From Asaia bogorensis (GTDB taxonomy: Bacteria > Pseudomonadota > Alphaproteobacteria > Acetobacterales > Acetobacteraceae), in assembly GCA_945871455.1 (NCBI GenBank), contig CAMBXJ010000158.1, positions 1-8,679 on the forward strand: a DNA stretch of 8,679 nucleotides, in the 5' to 3' direction. The notes beneath the pieces were generated by a model. It made no database searches. It was not told the DNA's origin and worked only from the letters and a program-made list of their open reading frames with translations. The first letter of the stretch is position 1. Every line of letters starts with the position of its first letter. Position numbers and translations under genes: made by a program. Shown here piece after piece: positions 1 through 6,679 of this stretch.

Positions 1-353
1 CCGGCAGCGCGAAGCGGGGCGTATAGCGGTGGTTGCGGTGAGGCTCAAGCACGGAAATCGCCGTGACGATCCGGACGCCGCCCAATGACGCCCGCCGGGA
101 CTTTGCTAGCTTCGGTGGATGCCATCGCCGTCGTGCATAACCGCTCTTCGGGACGACATCGATCCGCGTCCCTTGGTGCAGACTACAATGACGACAACCC
201 GCCGCCCTTCGTGGCAATGACAGTCCGCGTCCCGTCGGGCCGACAACAATCCGCGCCCCCTTGGGCCGACAATAATCCGCGTCCCCTTGGGCCGACAAAT
301 CCGCGGCTCTATGTGGCAACGACAATCCGCGTCCTGAACGCCGATACAGGTGT
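1..353. other. Spacer downstream of bpt, no convincing gene
   Basis: This stretch lies downstream of the bpt stop codon (TAG at 354-356 on the minus strand). Open frames exist on both strands, but they translate to low-complexity Arg/Pro/Gly-rich peptides with no recognisable domain and run into bpt in the wrong frame. Most of the stretch is taken up by degenerate short repeats. I see no hairpin followed by a T-run that would end the bpt transcript. The first 50 or so bases could contain the beginning of a minus-strand gene running off the left edge (a GTG at 52 is followed by an open frame), but that is too short to support. Confidence 0.5.
150..336. repeat. Degenerate tandem repeat array, unit about 22-26 bp
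   Basis: At least five and perhaps seven diverged units follow each other. The two best copies are 238-263 and 264-289: both are 26 bp, start GGCCGACAA and end CCCCTTG, and differ at two positions. Units 213-237, 290-314 and 315-336 share the core GACAATCCGCGTCC or a close variant (GACAGTCCGCGTCC, GACAAATCCGCGGCTC). More decayed copies appear around 152-176 (ATCCGCGTCCCTTGG) and 192-211. The unit length is not a multiple of three, so a coding repeat is unlikely. The array sits directly downstream of bpt. Its function is unknown; slipped-strand expansion followed by decay is the simplest origin. Confidence 0.7.
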
Positions 354-1133
354 CTACGCCGTGGTCTCCGACACCAGGGCGGGCATCGCCGCTTCCCCGT
401 CCGCGATATCCCGCTCCGTCAGCATCCGCCACGTCCCGCCCAACAGCACCTCACTGGGCCGGAACCGCGCCTTGTACGCCATCTTGCGGCTTTCCGGGAC
501 CCAATAGCCCAGATACACATAGGGCAGTCCCAGAAGCTTCGCCCGCTCTATCAGCCACAGAACAGCGTAGGTGCCGAGCGAGCGCTTTTCCAGGCCGGGG
601 GCGAAGAAGCTGTAGACGGCGGACAGGCCATCCGCCAGGCGGTCGGTCAGGCATGCCGCCACCATGCGGTCATCGGGATCGCGGAATTCGACGATGAACG
701 TGTCGATCGGCGTATCCTCGACCATCGCGCGGTAGTCGTAGAAGCTCATGGTCGCCATATCGCCTTCGCCGTGGCGGACCCGCTGATAGCGCTGGAACAA
801 CTGAAATTGCTCGGTCGTGGCGCGGGCCGACACCTCAAACCCCTCCATCCGCGCGTTGGCCTTCACCAGCTTGCGCAAGGTTCGGTCGGGCTGGAAGGTT
901 TTGACCGGGATGCGAATGGGGATGCAGGCCTGGCAGGACGGGCACACCGGGGCATAGGCGATGTTGTGGCTGCGCCGGAACCCGGCCCGGGACAGCCGGT
1001 CGTGCAGGGATTCCGCTTGCGGTCCGGTGATCTCGGTCACGACTTTCCGTTCCACCCGCCCGGCCACATAGGGGCAAGGCAGCGGGGCCGTGGTGTAGAA
1101 GAACTGCGGGCGGCGCGGCGGCTTGTAGGTCAT
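354..1133 (-). CDS. bpt: Leucyl/arginyl-tRNA--protein transferase (Asp/Glu leucyltransferase, N-degron pathway)
   Basis: 259 residues. Enzymes of this family move an amino acid (leucine for Bpt, arginine for Ate1) from aminoacyl-tRNA to an N-terminal acidic residue of a protein, making it a substrate for ClpS/ClpAP. They act in the cytoplasm. The family's N-terminal cysteine pattern is visible: Cys20 and the cluster C64-P-S-C67-Q-A-C70, followed by IPIRIPV. The C-terminal GNAT-like half has the expected FFAPGLEKRSLGTYAVLW (about 176-193) and YLGYWVPESRKMAYKARFRP (207-226). Length matches the alphaproteobacterial family (about 240-260). The ATG at 1133 overlaps the RDD stop as ATGA (1130-1133), so translation is probably coupled, and no strong Shine-Dalgarno is seen. 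The call as bpt rather than ate rests on bacterial family knowledge, not on an observed specificity residue. Confidence 0.93.
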   Translation of the reverse strand: MTYKPPRRPQFFYTTAPLPCPYVAGRVERKVVTEITGPQAESLHDRLSRAGFRRSHNIAYAPVCPSCQACIPIRIPVKTFQPDRTLRKLVKANARMEGFEVSARATTEQFQLFQRYQRVRHGEGDMATMSFYDYRAMVEDTPIDTFIVEFRDPDDRMVAACLTDRLADGLSAVYSFFAPGLEKRSLGTYAVLWLIERAKLLGLPYVYLGYWVPESRKMAYKARFRPSEVLLGGTWRMLTERDIADGEAAMPALVSETTA

Positions 1134-1678
1134 GGACCCGACCGTGGATATCCGGATGTTGGCGGCGGCATGTTCCCGTAGCCGAGCGGCGGGGTCAATT
1201 GGGAGAGTCGGGCGGATTCGCTGAAGGCACGGAAGGCGTGCAACCGCACGACGACCAGACCGCTCAGCAGGTCATGCAGGGTCCGCCGTCGGGTCGTGAA
1301 CAGCGCCACCACCAGCAACAATCCGCTGGTTGCCAGGGTCAGGTAGTACACCCCGATCGCGATCACCGCCTGCAACGGGGTGGGCGGCCCCAGGTCCTGA
1401 TCGCGCCGGACGATCAGATCGAACAGGCGCTGGCCCGGCGTGGCGCTGTCGGGACCCAACAGGCACACCAGGTGGTAGATGACCGGCACGAACGGCAGCA
1501 GGGCCATCAGCCCGAACCCCAGCCCCAGGGTCAGGACCCCGACCGCGGCCATCGCCCACCACAGACCGAACACCAGCAGCCCGATCAACAGGGCGTCCAC
1601 GCACCAGGCCAGGCAGCGGCGGATGATCACGCCCCGCGTCATTTCATACTCGTCTGGGCTGTAGCCGGAGTAACTCAT
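1130..1678 (-). CDS. RDD family integral membrane protein
   Basis: 182 residues. The RDD family signatures are present: R20-R21 with Asp28 at the start of the first membrane helix (RRCLAWCVDALLIGLL), the inter-helix loop SATPGQRLFDL (78-88), and RRRTLHDLLSGLVVVR (130-145) after the last helix. Three hydrophobic segments fall at about 23-47, 49-72 and 102-127. A proline/glycine-rich tail (about 160-182) follows and is probably cytosolic. Function is not established for the family; some RDD proteins have been linked to ion transport or stress. The frame stays open upstream to about 2116, but that extension is the shadow of the acylase gene. The ATG at 1678 is chosen because the family begins there and because it overlaps the acylase stop as ATGA (1675-1678). 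From memory, an RDD gene next to ate/bpt is a recurring alphaproteobacterial arrangement. Confidence 0.88.
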   Translation of the reverse strand: MSYSGYSPDEYEMTRGVIIRRCLAWCVDALLIGLLVFGLWWAMAAVGVLTLGLGFGLMALLPFVPVIYHLVCLLGPDSATPGQRLFDLIVRRDQDLGPPTPLQAVIAIGVYYLTLATSGLLLVVALFTTRRRTLHDLLSGLVVVRLHAFRAFSESARLSQLTPPLGYGNMPPPTSGYPRSGP

Positions 1679-3984
1679 GGCACGATCCGTGTGATGGAGC
1701 GGACGCTGTCGGGTTTGGCAGCCAGGGTGATCGTAGCACCATCGCGCCAACGGGTGAGAAAATCCCGCGCATGGCGGCTGAGCAAATTGCCCGATTGTCC
1801 GGGCGACACGACGAACAGACTGCGCTCCAGGTCCGCCAGATCGTAGACGCCACGAAAGCCCGGGCCATGAACGGCATTGAACCGCGCATCCAGGCCCGCC
1901 CGGTTGACCGTGGTATCGTCGCCCGGCGTGGCGATGGAGAACGTGGCCAGGGCGCCCAGGACCGGGACGTTGCGCAGCAAGGGATGCGCGAACACCGCCG
2001 GATGCGCGACCCCCCAGCGCCAGGCGGTCGGATCGGCGCCAAATCGCGCGGTCATCTCGGTCAGGGTCTCGGTCAGGGTTTCGCGCAACATCGCGGCGCA
2101 ATCGTCGCCGCACCAATGTCTGCCGGCATCCGACAGCGCGAAGGCGACGCCATCCGACCGCGGCCCGCCATGTTCCGGCGGGATCCCCACCCGCTTCAGC
2201 ACCGCGGCATGAAACCGCGCCACCCAGGCGTTGAAGATCAGCGGCTGCGGCGCGTCGGTGTTCATCGTGCCGTCCCAGCCTCGCAGCAGGTTTTGCATGC
2301 GGGTTTCGGCCTCTCCGGCGGGCATCACCGCCAACAGGGTCGGCAGGATTTGCTGGGCGAAGGCGCTCGTTGCATCGGCCTGCATGCTGGCGAAGCTCGC
2401 GGCCGAGTGACGCGGTGTCGCTTCCAACAACGTTCGGATACGGCGGGCGCGCCAGTCGCCGAACCAGTCACGGCCGAGGAAGACGGGGAAATCCGGCGGC
2501 GCGATGCGTTCGTTGGCATTCACCAGACGCCCGCTGTCCGGGGCGATGACATGCGGCAACCGGGCGCCGGCGGCCCAGCCGATCCAGTCATGCGATCCAT
2601 CCCCCGGCACCGGCCGGGTCCCATCCCCGGCACGACGGATCGGGACTCGTCCGGTGACGAACAGACCGATGGTCTGGCGGTCCGCCACCATCAGGTTCTG
2701 CACCGGCGAGGAGATCATGGCCGCCGCGTCGCCGGCTTCGCGCACCGTCCGCGCGCGATTGAGCGCCATCAGTCCCGCCGCCGCGGTATCCCCGACCTGC
2801 AAATTGCCCATTGCGACGGCGAGGATCGGGCCGGGTTCCTTCCGCAGATCGCTCATCACCGGGCCGTGGCGGGTTTCGCGGACGGTCAGCATCTCGGTCG
2901 GCTGGCCGCGGACGGCGATGCGTTCCTCCCGGATGATGAATGGGCGAGGCCCATCCGGCGTTTCATACATCCCCGGACCGGCCGGGGTTTCGACGAACAC
3001 GTCCTGCACGTCAGCGCCGGTGGTGGTGAAGGTCCAGGCGATATGTCCGTTATGGCCCATGACCAGGGCCGGCACGCCCGGCGCGGTGGCACCGGCCAGG
3101 ACCCGGTCGGGCAGTTCGATCCTGGCCAGATACCAGATGCCGGGAAAACCGAGCACCAGATGCGGATCGCCGGCGAGCAGGGGGGCACCGGTTTCGGTGT
3201 GGCGTCCATCCACCGCCCATTCATTCGACGCCGACCCGGGCTGGGTGTGATCCCCGGGGAAGTGTGGCAGCACCACGGCCAGGTTCGCCGCCGCTTCCGT
3301 GACATCCGTTGGGAACGGCAGGGAGGCCTCTGGTCGGCCGGCGTCGTCCTTGGGTGGCCAGAGTTCGTCGATCAGCCGCTGGGGCACCCGGCCGGCCAGG
3401 GCCAGGCGGGACAGCTCGGTCCGCCAGTTGGCGGACAGCCACAATCCCATGGTCTTGGCCCAGAGCAAGCTGTCCACCGGCAGCCAGGGCTCCGGGCGGC
3501 CGAGGATCAGGAACTCCGGGGCGACGAACCGGCCCCTTGCCTCGATACGGGCGTTCACGCCACTGGCGTAGGCCTCCAACAGGGCGCGGGCGTCGTCGGG
3601 CAGGGCGGCGAAATCGGACGCGGCGCGGTGACGCAGGCCCATGGTCCGCATGGACCGGTCCATTGGCAGGGTGATCGCGCCGGCGATCTCCGACAGGCGC
3701 CCGGACGCCGCCCGCCGCATCAGCTCCATCTGGAACATGCGGTCGCGTGCGTGCAGGTAGCCGAGGACGGCCACCGCGTCGCGGTCGTTCGTCGCGCGGA
3801 ACCGCGGCACGCCGTCCTGGTCGAAGCTGATGTCGACCGGGGCGGCAAGGCCGGGGATGCGGGCCTGCTGGTTGCCACGCGGCAGGGTCAGCCACAGGGC
3901 GCCGCCGACCAGCACCACAAGGAGCAGGATGAGTATGCCGATGACGGCGAACAATCGGGTGATTCCTCGAAGCACGATGCGCAT
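1675..3984 (-). CDS. Penicillin acylase family protein (Ntn amidohydrolase, periplasmic)
   Basis: 769 residues from the ATG at 3984. An in-frame TTG at 3987 would add one residue; neither has a good Shine-Dalgarno. Residues about 11-34 form a strong hydrophobic stretch after a basic N-terminus, suggesting a signal anchor or uncleaved signal for export. The family precursor is cut into alpha and beta chains, and the new beta N-terminus is the catalytic serine. Here that is Ser253 in ASNEWAVDG, matching the SNMW of E. coli penicillin G acylase. Further family marks are LLAGDPHL (269-276), GHNGHIAWTFT (310-320) and VNANERIAPPDFPVF (about 488-502), whose Asn supplies the oxyanion-hole/catalytic asparagine. 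The substrate cannot be read from the sequence: relatives hydrolyse beta-lactam side chains, acyl-homoserine lactones, lipopeptides and other N-acyl compounds. It is the first gene of the three-gene operon and overlaps RDD by ATGA. Confidence 0.92.
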   Translation of the reverse strand: MRIVLRGITRLFAVIGILILLLVVLVGGALWLTLPRGNQQARIPGLAAPVDISFDQDGVPRFRATNDRDAVAVLGYLHARDRMFQMELMRRAASGRLSEIAGAITLPMDRSMRTMGLRHRAASDFAALPDDARALLEAYASGVNARIEARGRFVAPEFLILGRPEPWLPVDSLLWAKTMGLWLSANWRTELSRLALAGRVPQRLIDELWPPKDDAGRPEASLPFPTDVTEAAANLAVVLPHFPGDHTQPGSASNEWAVDGRHTETGAPLLAGDPHLVLGFPGIWYLARIELPDRVLAGATAPGVPALVMGHNGHIAWTFTTTGADVQDVFVETPAGPGMYETPDGPRPFIIREERIAVRGQPTEMLTVRETRHGPVMSDLRKEPGPILAVAMGNLQVGDTAAAGLMALNRARTVREAGDAAAMISSPVQNLMVADRQTIGLFVTGRVPIRRAGDGTRPVPGDGSHDWIGWAAGARLPHVIAPDSGRLVNANERIAPPDFPVFLGRDWFGDWRARRIRTLLEATPRHSAASFASMQADATSAFAQQILPTLLAVMPAGEAETRMQNLLRGWDGTMNTDAPQPLIFNAWVARFHAAVLKRVGIPPEHGGPRSDGVAFALSDAGRHWCGDDCAAMLRETLTETLTEMTARFGADPTAWRWGVAHPAVFAHPLLRNVPVLGALATFSIATPGDDTTVNRAGLDARFNAVHGPGFRGVYDLADLERSLFVVSPGQSGNLLSRHARDFLTRWRDGATITLAAKPDSVRSITRIVP

Positions 3985-4179
3985 CAATGTCAGGGTGACT
4001 GGAACCCTTGTGGCTGAAAAGCGGGCGTCGGTTAATTCTTTTCGAAACGGGCGGTCGGTTGGGGCCGTTCGCCGCCGCCTGGGTTGCGCGATTTCGCGGA
4101 GCGGGCGTGGGGCGTTAACGGAATTTCCATCACCTGGCGCTATCGGTTCTGGCTACACATCTTTGGGTCCGGTGTTCCC
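3985..4179. other. Divergent spacer between the acylase operon and the glycosyltransferase
   Basis: About 195 bp separate two genes read away from each other, so promoters for both directions should lie here. A locally AT-richer patch (about 4031-4046, TTAATTCTTTTCGAAA) is the most likely site for a minus-strand promoter, but I cannot assign convincing -35 and -10 boxes. On the acylase strand an AAGGG lies about 20 bases before the ATG, too far for a normal ribosome binding site. If the glycosyltransferase begins at the upstream TTG (4084), the right half of this spacer is coding. Confidence 0.4.
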
Positions 4180-5220
4180 TTGCACATCAACATCGTCACG
4201 CCTGCCTGGAATTGTGCGGCCCTGATCGGCGATACGATCCGATCGGTCCTGCGACAGACCCATGCGGACTGGTCCATGGTGGTTGTCGATGACGGGTCGA
4301 CCGACGGCACGGGCGACGTCGTGCGGCGGTTCTCCGATCCCCGGCTGCGACTGCTGACGCAGGGAAACGCGGGCGTGTCGGCCGCGCGCAACCGGGGGAT
4401 GGCTTTGCTGGACGGCGATGGTGTGCTGTTTCTGGATGCGGACGATGTGCTGACGCCCACTGCTCTGGCAACGCTGGCGGACGGGTTGGGCGATGCACCC
4501 TGGGCCGTGGCCGTCGCCGGATCCTGGGCCAGGCTTGATCCGACCAGACCCGATCAGGCCGGGCGACGGGTGTGTCCGCCCGATGGCGATGTCTTGGAGC
4601 GATTGCTGGTGCGCAACCGCTATGTGAACGGCGGGCACCTGCTGATCCGAAGCGAGGCGGTGCGCCAGACAGGCGCGTTCCGGGAGGATATGCGCTTCGG
4701 GGAGGACTGGGAATATTGGATCCGCCTGGCGTTGTTGGGCGAATTTGACCGCGTTCGGGATCGGACACCGCTGTTGCTGGTGCGGGAACGGATCGACGGC
4801 GCCTATGCAAGCCGAGCGTTTGATACGGAAGTTTTTCGAGTTTGTTTGGACGCGACGTTCGCGGTGCCAGGGCTGGCCGGGCGCCTCGGGACAGGGCAAC
4901 TGGGGACTGGGCAACTGGGCACCGGGCAACTGGGCACCGGGCGGCTGGGGCTGCTGCGCGATCTGGCGGAGGCGGATACCGCCTGGGTGGTCGGGCGGGA
5001 GTTGATCCGTCGCGACCGCGCATCGGAGGGTCGGCGCTGGCTGTGGCGCTCGGTCCGGGAGGCACCGGCATCGAAGCGGGTGGCCCTGCTGGCGGCATCC
5101 GTCGTGCTTCCCTGTTTGCCGTCCAACTGGCGGGGGCCGTTTCGGCCATACCGGGCGGCGGTGGCGGATCAGGCCGGCGCGCGGGCACCAGCATCGGCGG
5201 CGGTCCCGGATCGGTCTTAG
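4180..5220 (+). CDS. Family 2 glycosyltransferase
   Basis: 346 residues from the TTG at 4180. The GT-A fold GT2 marks are clear: N-terminal strand HINIVTPAWN, the nucleotide-binding VVVDDGSTDGT (Asp-Asp at about 37-38), GNAGVSAARNRG, the metal-binding DxD-type FLDADDV (Asp86, Asp88, Asp89), and the acceptor-side FGEDWEYWIRL (Glu175, Asp176) with the probable catalytic acid. The C-terminal third is not conserved-looking and includes four GTG(Q/R)L pentapeptides. The frame has no ATG near its start. TTG at 4180 places the first beta strand right at the N-terminus, as is usual for GT2 proteins. TTG at 4084 would add 32 residues with no family match; neither has a good Shine-Dalgarno. No membrane helix is obvious. 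No other glycan gene is in the window, so the sugar and acceptor are unknown. Confidence 0.88.
   Translation: MHINIVTPAWNCAALIGDTIRSVLRQTHADWSMVVVDDGSTDGTGDVVRRFSDPRLRLLTQGNAGVSAARNRGMALLDGDGVLFLDADDVLTPTALATLADGLGDAPWAVAVAGSWARLDPTRPDQAGRRVCPPDGDVLERLLVRNRYVNGGHLLIRSEAVRQTGAFREDMRFGEDWEYWIRLALLGEFDRVRDRTPLLLVRERIDGAYASRAFDTEVFRVCLDATFAVPGLAGRLGTGQLGTGQLGTGQLGTGRLGLLRDLAEADTAWVVGRELIRRDRASEGRRWLWRSVREAPASKRVALLAASVVLPCLPSNWRGPFRPYRAAVADQAGARAPASAAVPDRS
4888..4947 (+). repeat. In-frame 15-bp tandem repeat (4 copies) inside the glycosyltransferase
   Basis: Four consecutive 15-bp units lie at 4888-4902, 4903-4917, 4918-4932 and 4933-4947. The first three end in GGGCAACTG and the fourth in GGGCGGCTG. 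They encode Gly-Thr-Gly-Gln-Leu three times and then Gly-Thr-Gly-Arg-Leu, after the GT2 catalytic domain. Being 15 bp, gain or loss of a unit keeps the frame, so copy number could vary between strains without inactivating the enzyme. Confidence 0.85.
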
Positions 5221-5420
5221 TGTCTGTCCGGAAACATAATGCACCTTTTCATCGGGCTGCCACTTCAGGCGGGGAGCAACCGCCCCGGGGTGGGCTAATA
5301 CAGTGAAAAAGCGCCCGCGGACGGCTGAAAAGCGACATCCCACACACAACGATATTTGACATTAACCATCCGGGAACGCTTTCGCGGCACAATACGGCCG
5401 CCCCCAAGGGAAGGCGCTCG
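5221..5420. promoter_or_regulatory. Spacer with possible promoter and strong RBS for the 112-residue gene
   Basis: This spacer is AT-richer than its surroundings. A perfect TTGACA (5356-5361) could be a -35 box for the gene at 5421. No matching -10 stands out at 16-18 bp (CTTTCG region); AATACG lies too far away at 29 bp. A purine-rich AAGGGAAGG (5406-5414) ends six bases before the ATG and is the best Shine-Dalgarno in the window. No clear terminator follows the glycosyltransferase stop; only a weak 5-bp stem (GGCGG/CCGCC, about 5270-5287) is seen. Confidence 0.35.
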
Positions 5421-5759
5421 ATGTCACGGCCGGTCGACGATGTGAAAAACTGGATGAACATGTTCCGCTGGATCGTGAAACTGATCCGCGACGAATATGA
5501 TGTCGATGAGGCAATCCTGGTCCGTACCGCCGTTCTGGAGACCGATTGCGGCCTGGTGATCGAGCAGGTGGAAGCCCTGCTGCTGATCATCGCCGAGAGC
5601 TTCCAGGTCGCTTTTCCGGACGGAACCTTGGATGAGGTCCTGCGGCTAGAGGAACTCTGCATGCTCGCCAGTTGGATGAAGGGCTATTACAAGCAGCCGC
5701 CTTTCGTTTCCGAGGCGTTCGCGGCATCCTGCCGGCAGGTCAATGCGGGATGCACGTAG
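5421..5759 (+). CDS. Small acidic helical protein, possibly acyl-carrier-protein-like
   Basis: 112 residues with a strong RBS and an ATG start. I do not recognise it firmly. It is acidic and predicted almost all-helical. Residues about 17-90 can be laid over an acyl carrier protein: IVKLIRDEYDVDEAILV as helix I, VIEQVEALLLIIAESFQVAF (45-64) as helix II with its following IPD-like segment FPDG, and EVLRLEELCMLASWM as helices III-IV. In that alignment the phosphopantetheine serine of DSL would be Ile47, so it could not be a normal carrier. ACP-like families lacking the serine exist (DUF1493 is one I considered), but this is a by-eye fold guess. A short Cys-containing tail (104-111) follows. It is probably a monocistronic gene, with a hairpin just after the stop. 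Confidence 0.75.
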   Translation: MSRPVDDVKNWMNMFRWIVKLIRDEYDVDEAILVRTAVLETDCGLVIEQVEALLLIIAESFQVAFPDGTLDEVLRLEELCMLASWMKGYYKQPPFVSEAFAASCRQVNAGCT

Positions 5760-5765
5760 CGGCAG

Positions 5766-5784
5766 GACCGGTGTCGCGCCGGTC
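5766..5784 (+). terminator. Possible hairpin terminator after the 112-residue gene
   Basis: Seven bases after the TAG stop (5757-5759), GACCGG (5766-5771) and CCGGTC (5779-5784) form a perfect 6-bp stem with a 7-base loop. A G-T wobble could extend it on each side. No T-run follows, so it would be a weak or Rho-assisted terminator, or merely a 3'-end stabilising hairpin. Confidence 0.3.
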
Positions 5785-5890
5785 TCGCAATGATGCGGGT
5801 GATGCAAAGCCTGGCTGGCGGCGTGGTTCCGCGGTCCGGATCACGGCGAGGCCGGCGCTTTCCAATCGGCCGTTCCCGCGAAACCCCGGC

Positions 5891-5983
5891 GGCCGCGGCG
5901 CCACATGCTCCCCGCGGCCGCGCCGCCACATGCGCCCGGCGGCGGTGCCGCCACAATACCACCGGTGGCGAGGTCGTCACAAT
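5891..5983. repeat. GC-rich repeat with 25-bp period, 3-4 copies
   Basis: GGCCGCGGCGCCACATGC (5891-5908) and GGCCGCGCCGCCACATGC (5916-5933) differ at one base and start exactly 25 bp apart. A third, diverged unit begins another 25 bp on (5941, GGCGGTGCCGCCACAAT). The CACA core recurs once more at 5978 (GTCGTCACAAT), 26 bp after the third. The array lies in the 264-bp spacer between the 112-residue gene and the DUF1185 gene and ends about 40 bp before that start codon. The spacer has open frames but none with a recognisable product; an ATG at 5790 in frame with the DUF1185 gene would force this repeat into the protein and is rejected. Confidence 0.65.
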
Positions 5984-6023
5984 CGCCATATACGGGCTGC
6001 TTCCGCGGAAGGAGCGTGCACAG

Positions 6024-6617
6024 ATGGCCAATATCCGCCAGATCGTCGTGATCGAACGAGAAACCCGGATCGAGACCGGCTATCCCATCGTCCCCGCCAC
6101 CCGACAGGTCGCGGCCTGCGCCGTTCTGGTCAATCCCTATGCCGCGCGCCGCCCCGCCTCCGACAGCGAGTTGACGGAACTGACGCAAATCTCGGTCGAG
6201 GTTGGCGCCGAACTGACCGCGCGCGCGCTGGAACGGTTTCCCGCGGATCGGCCCCCGATCGCCTATTCCAAGGGGGTCATCGTCGGGATCAATGGAGACC
6301 GGGAACACGGTGCCGCGATGATCCATGCGCGGATGGGCCTCGCAATGCGTCGGGGGCTGCGTGCCGGTCCGGCGCTGATCCCCGGCACGAAAAAAGTCGC
6401 CCAACCCGGCGCCGCGATCGACCTGATCTTTGGCGGTGCGGAAAATGCCTGGGATTACGATGCGATGGATGCCATGGAAGTCTCGATCCCCGGCGCCCCC
6501 CGTCCCGACGAAATCGTCCTCATCGTCGCCTTCGCCACCAGCCGGCCGCACGCCCGGACCAGGGGCGCATCGCCCGATCAGGTGGCCGAGGCGATGCGCC
6601 AGATCCTGGGTGGGTAG
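6024..6617 (+). CDS. Amino acid synthesis family protein (PF06684 / DUF1185)
   Basis: 197 residues from the ATG at 6024, with GGAAGGAG (6007-6014) at good spacing. The family core is recognisable: GYPIVPATRQVAACAVLVNPYA (19-40), YSKGVIVGINGDREHGAAMI (81-100) with the conserved GxxxEHGAA-type segment, PGTKKVAQPGAAIDLIFGGA (120-139), and the C-terminal DEIVLIVAFATSRPHARTRG (162-181). Length fits the family (about 190-200). As I recall, solved members have a Bacillus chorismate mutase-like/YjgF-like fold and form oligomers; the Pfam name 'amino acid synthesis' is historical and no reaction is firmly established. Genes of this family are often found among amidohydrolases and transporters, which fits the convergent deacetylase-fold genes downstream. 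It is in a separate transcript from those, and no partner on its own strand is visible. Confidence 0.87.
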   Translation: MANIRQIVVIERETRIETGYPIVPATRQVAACAVLVNPYAARRPASDSELTELTQISVEVGAELTARALERFPADRPPIAYSKGVIVGINGDREHGAAMIHARMGLAMRRGLRAGPALIPGTKKVAQPGAAIDLIFGGAENAWDYDAMDAMEVSIPGAPRPDEIVLIVAFATSRPHARTRGASPDQVAEAMRQILGG

Positions 6618-6636
6618 GTCGCAAATATCCGGCGGG

Positions 6637-6679
6637 AGGGCGCGGGCCACCGCGCCCTGGAGCCCCCGACCAGGGCTCC
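6637..6679. terminator. Two adjacent hairpins in the convergent spacer, possible bidirectional terminator
   Basis: The first hairpin has a perfect 9-bp stem AGGGCGCGG/CCGCGCCCT (6637-6645 and 6650-6658) with a 4-base loop. The second follows at once: GGAGCCC/GGGCTCC (6659-6665 and 6673-6679) with a 7-base loop. They lie 20 bases after the stop of the DUF1185 gene, between two genes read towards each other, where a terminator serving both is expected. Neither side has a T-run, so they are not classical intrinsic terminators. Confidence 0.5.

Noticed and set aside
1..52. Possible minus-strand gene start (GTG at 52) running off the left edge
   Set aside because: The open frame reads plausibly, but only 17 codons are visible and there is no Shine-Dalgarno, so it cannot be supported.
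150..336. CRISPR array interpretation of the left-end repeats
   Set aside because: The units abut with no unique spacers of 30 bp or more, the copies are diverged, and no cas gene is present.
85..507. 140-codon plus-strand frame at the left end
   Set aside because: It is built from the degenerate repeats and then overlaps bpt antisense; there is no ribosome binding site or recognisable domain.
1771..4017. 748-codon open frame on the plus strand, antisense to the acylase
   Set aside because: It lies almost exactly over the acylase gene, translates to Arg/Gly/His/Gln-rich sequence without a domain, and is the usual effect of GC-rich third positions. The minus-strand product has clear Ntn hydrolase motifs.
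4012..5334. Shared 12-mer GGCTGAAAAGCG at 4012-4023 and 5323-5334
   Set aside because: One or two chance 12-base matches are expected in a window of this size, and the flanks do not match.
4153..5349. 398- and 332-codon minus-strand frames over the glycosyltransferase
   Set aside because: Their products are low-complexity Pro/Arg/Gln-rich with no family match, whereas the plus frame has all GT2 motifs.
5790..6023. N-terminal extension of the DUF1185 gene to an ATG at 5790
   Set aside because: It would add 78 Arg/Ala-rich residues made from the 25-bp repeat. The ATG at 6024 has a good Shine-Dalgarno and matches the family N-terminus.
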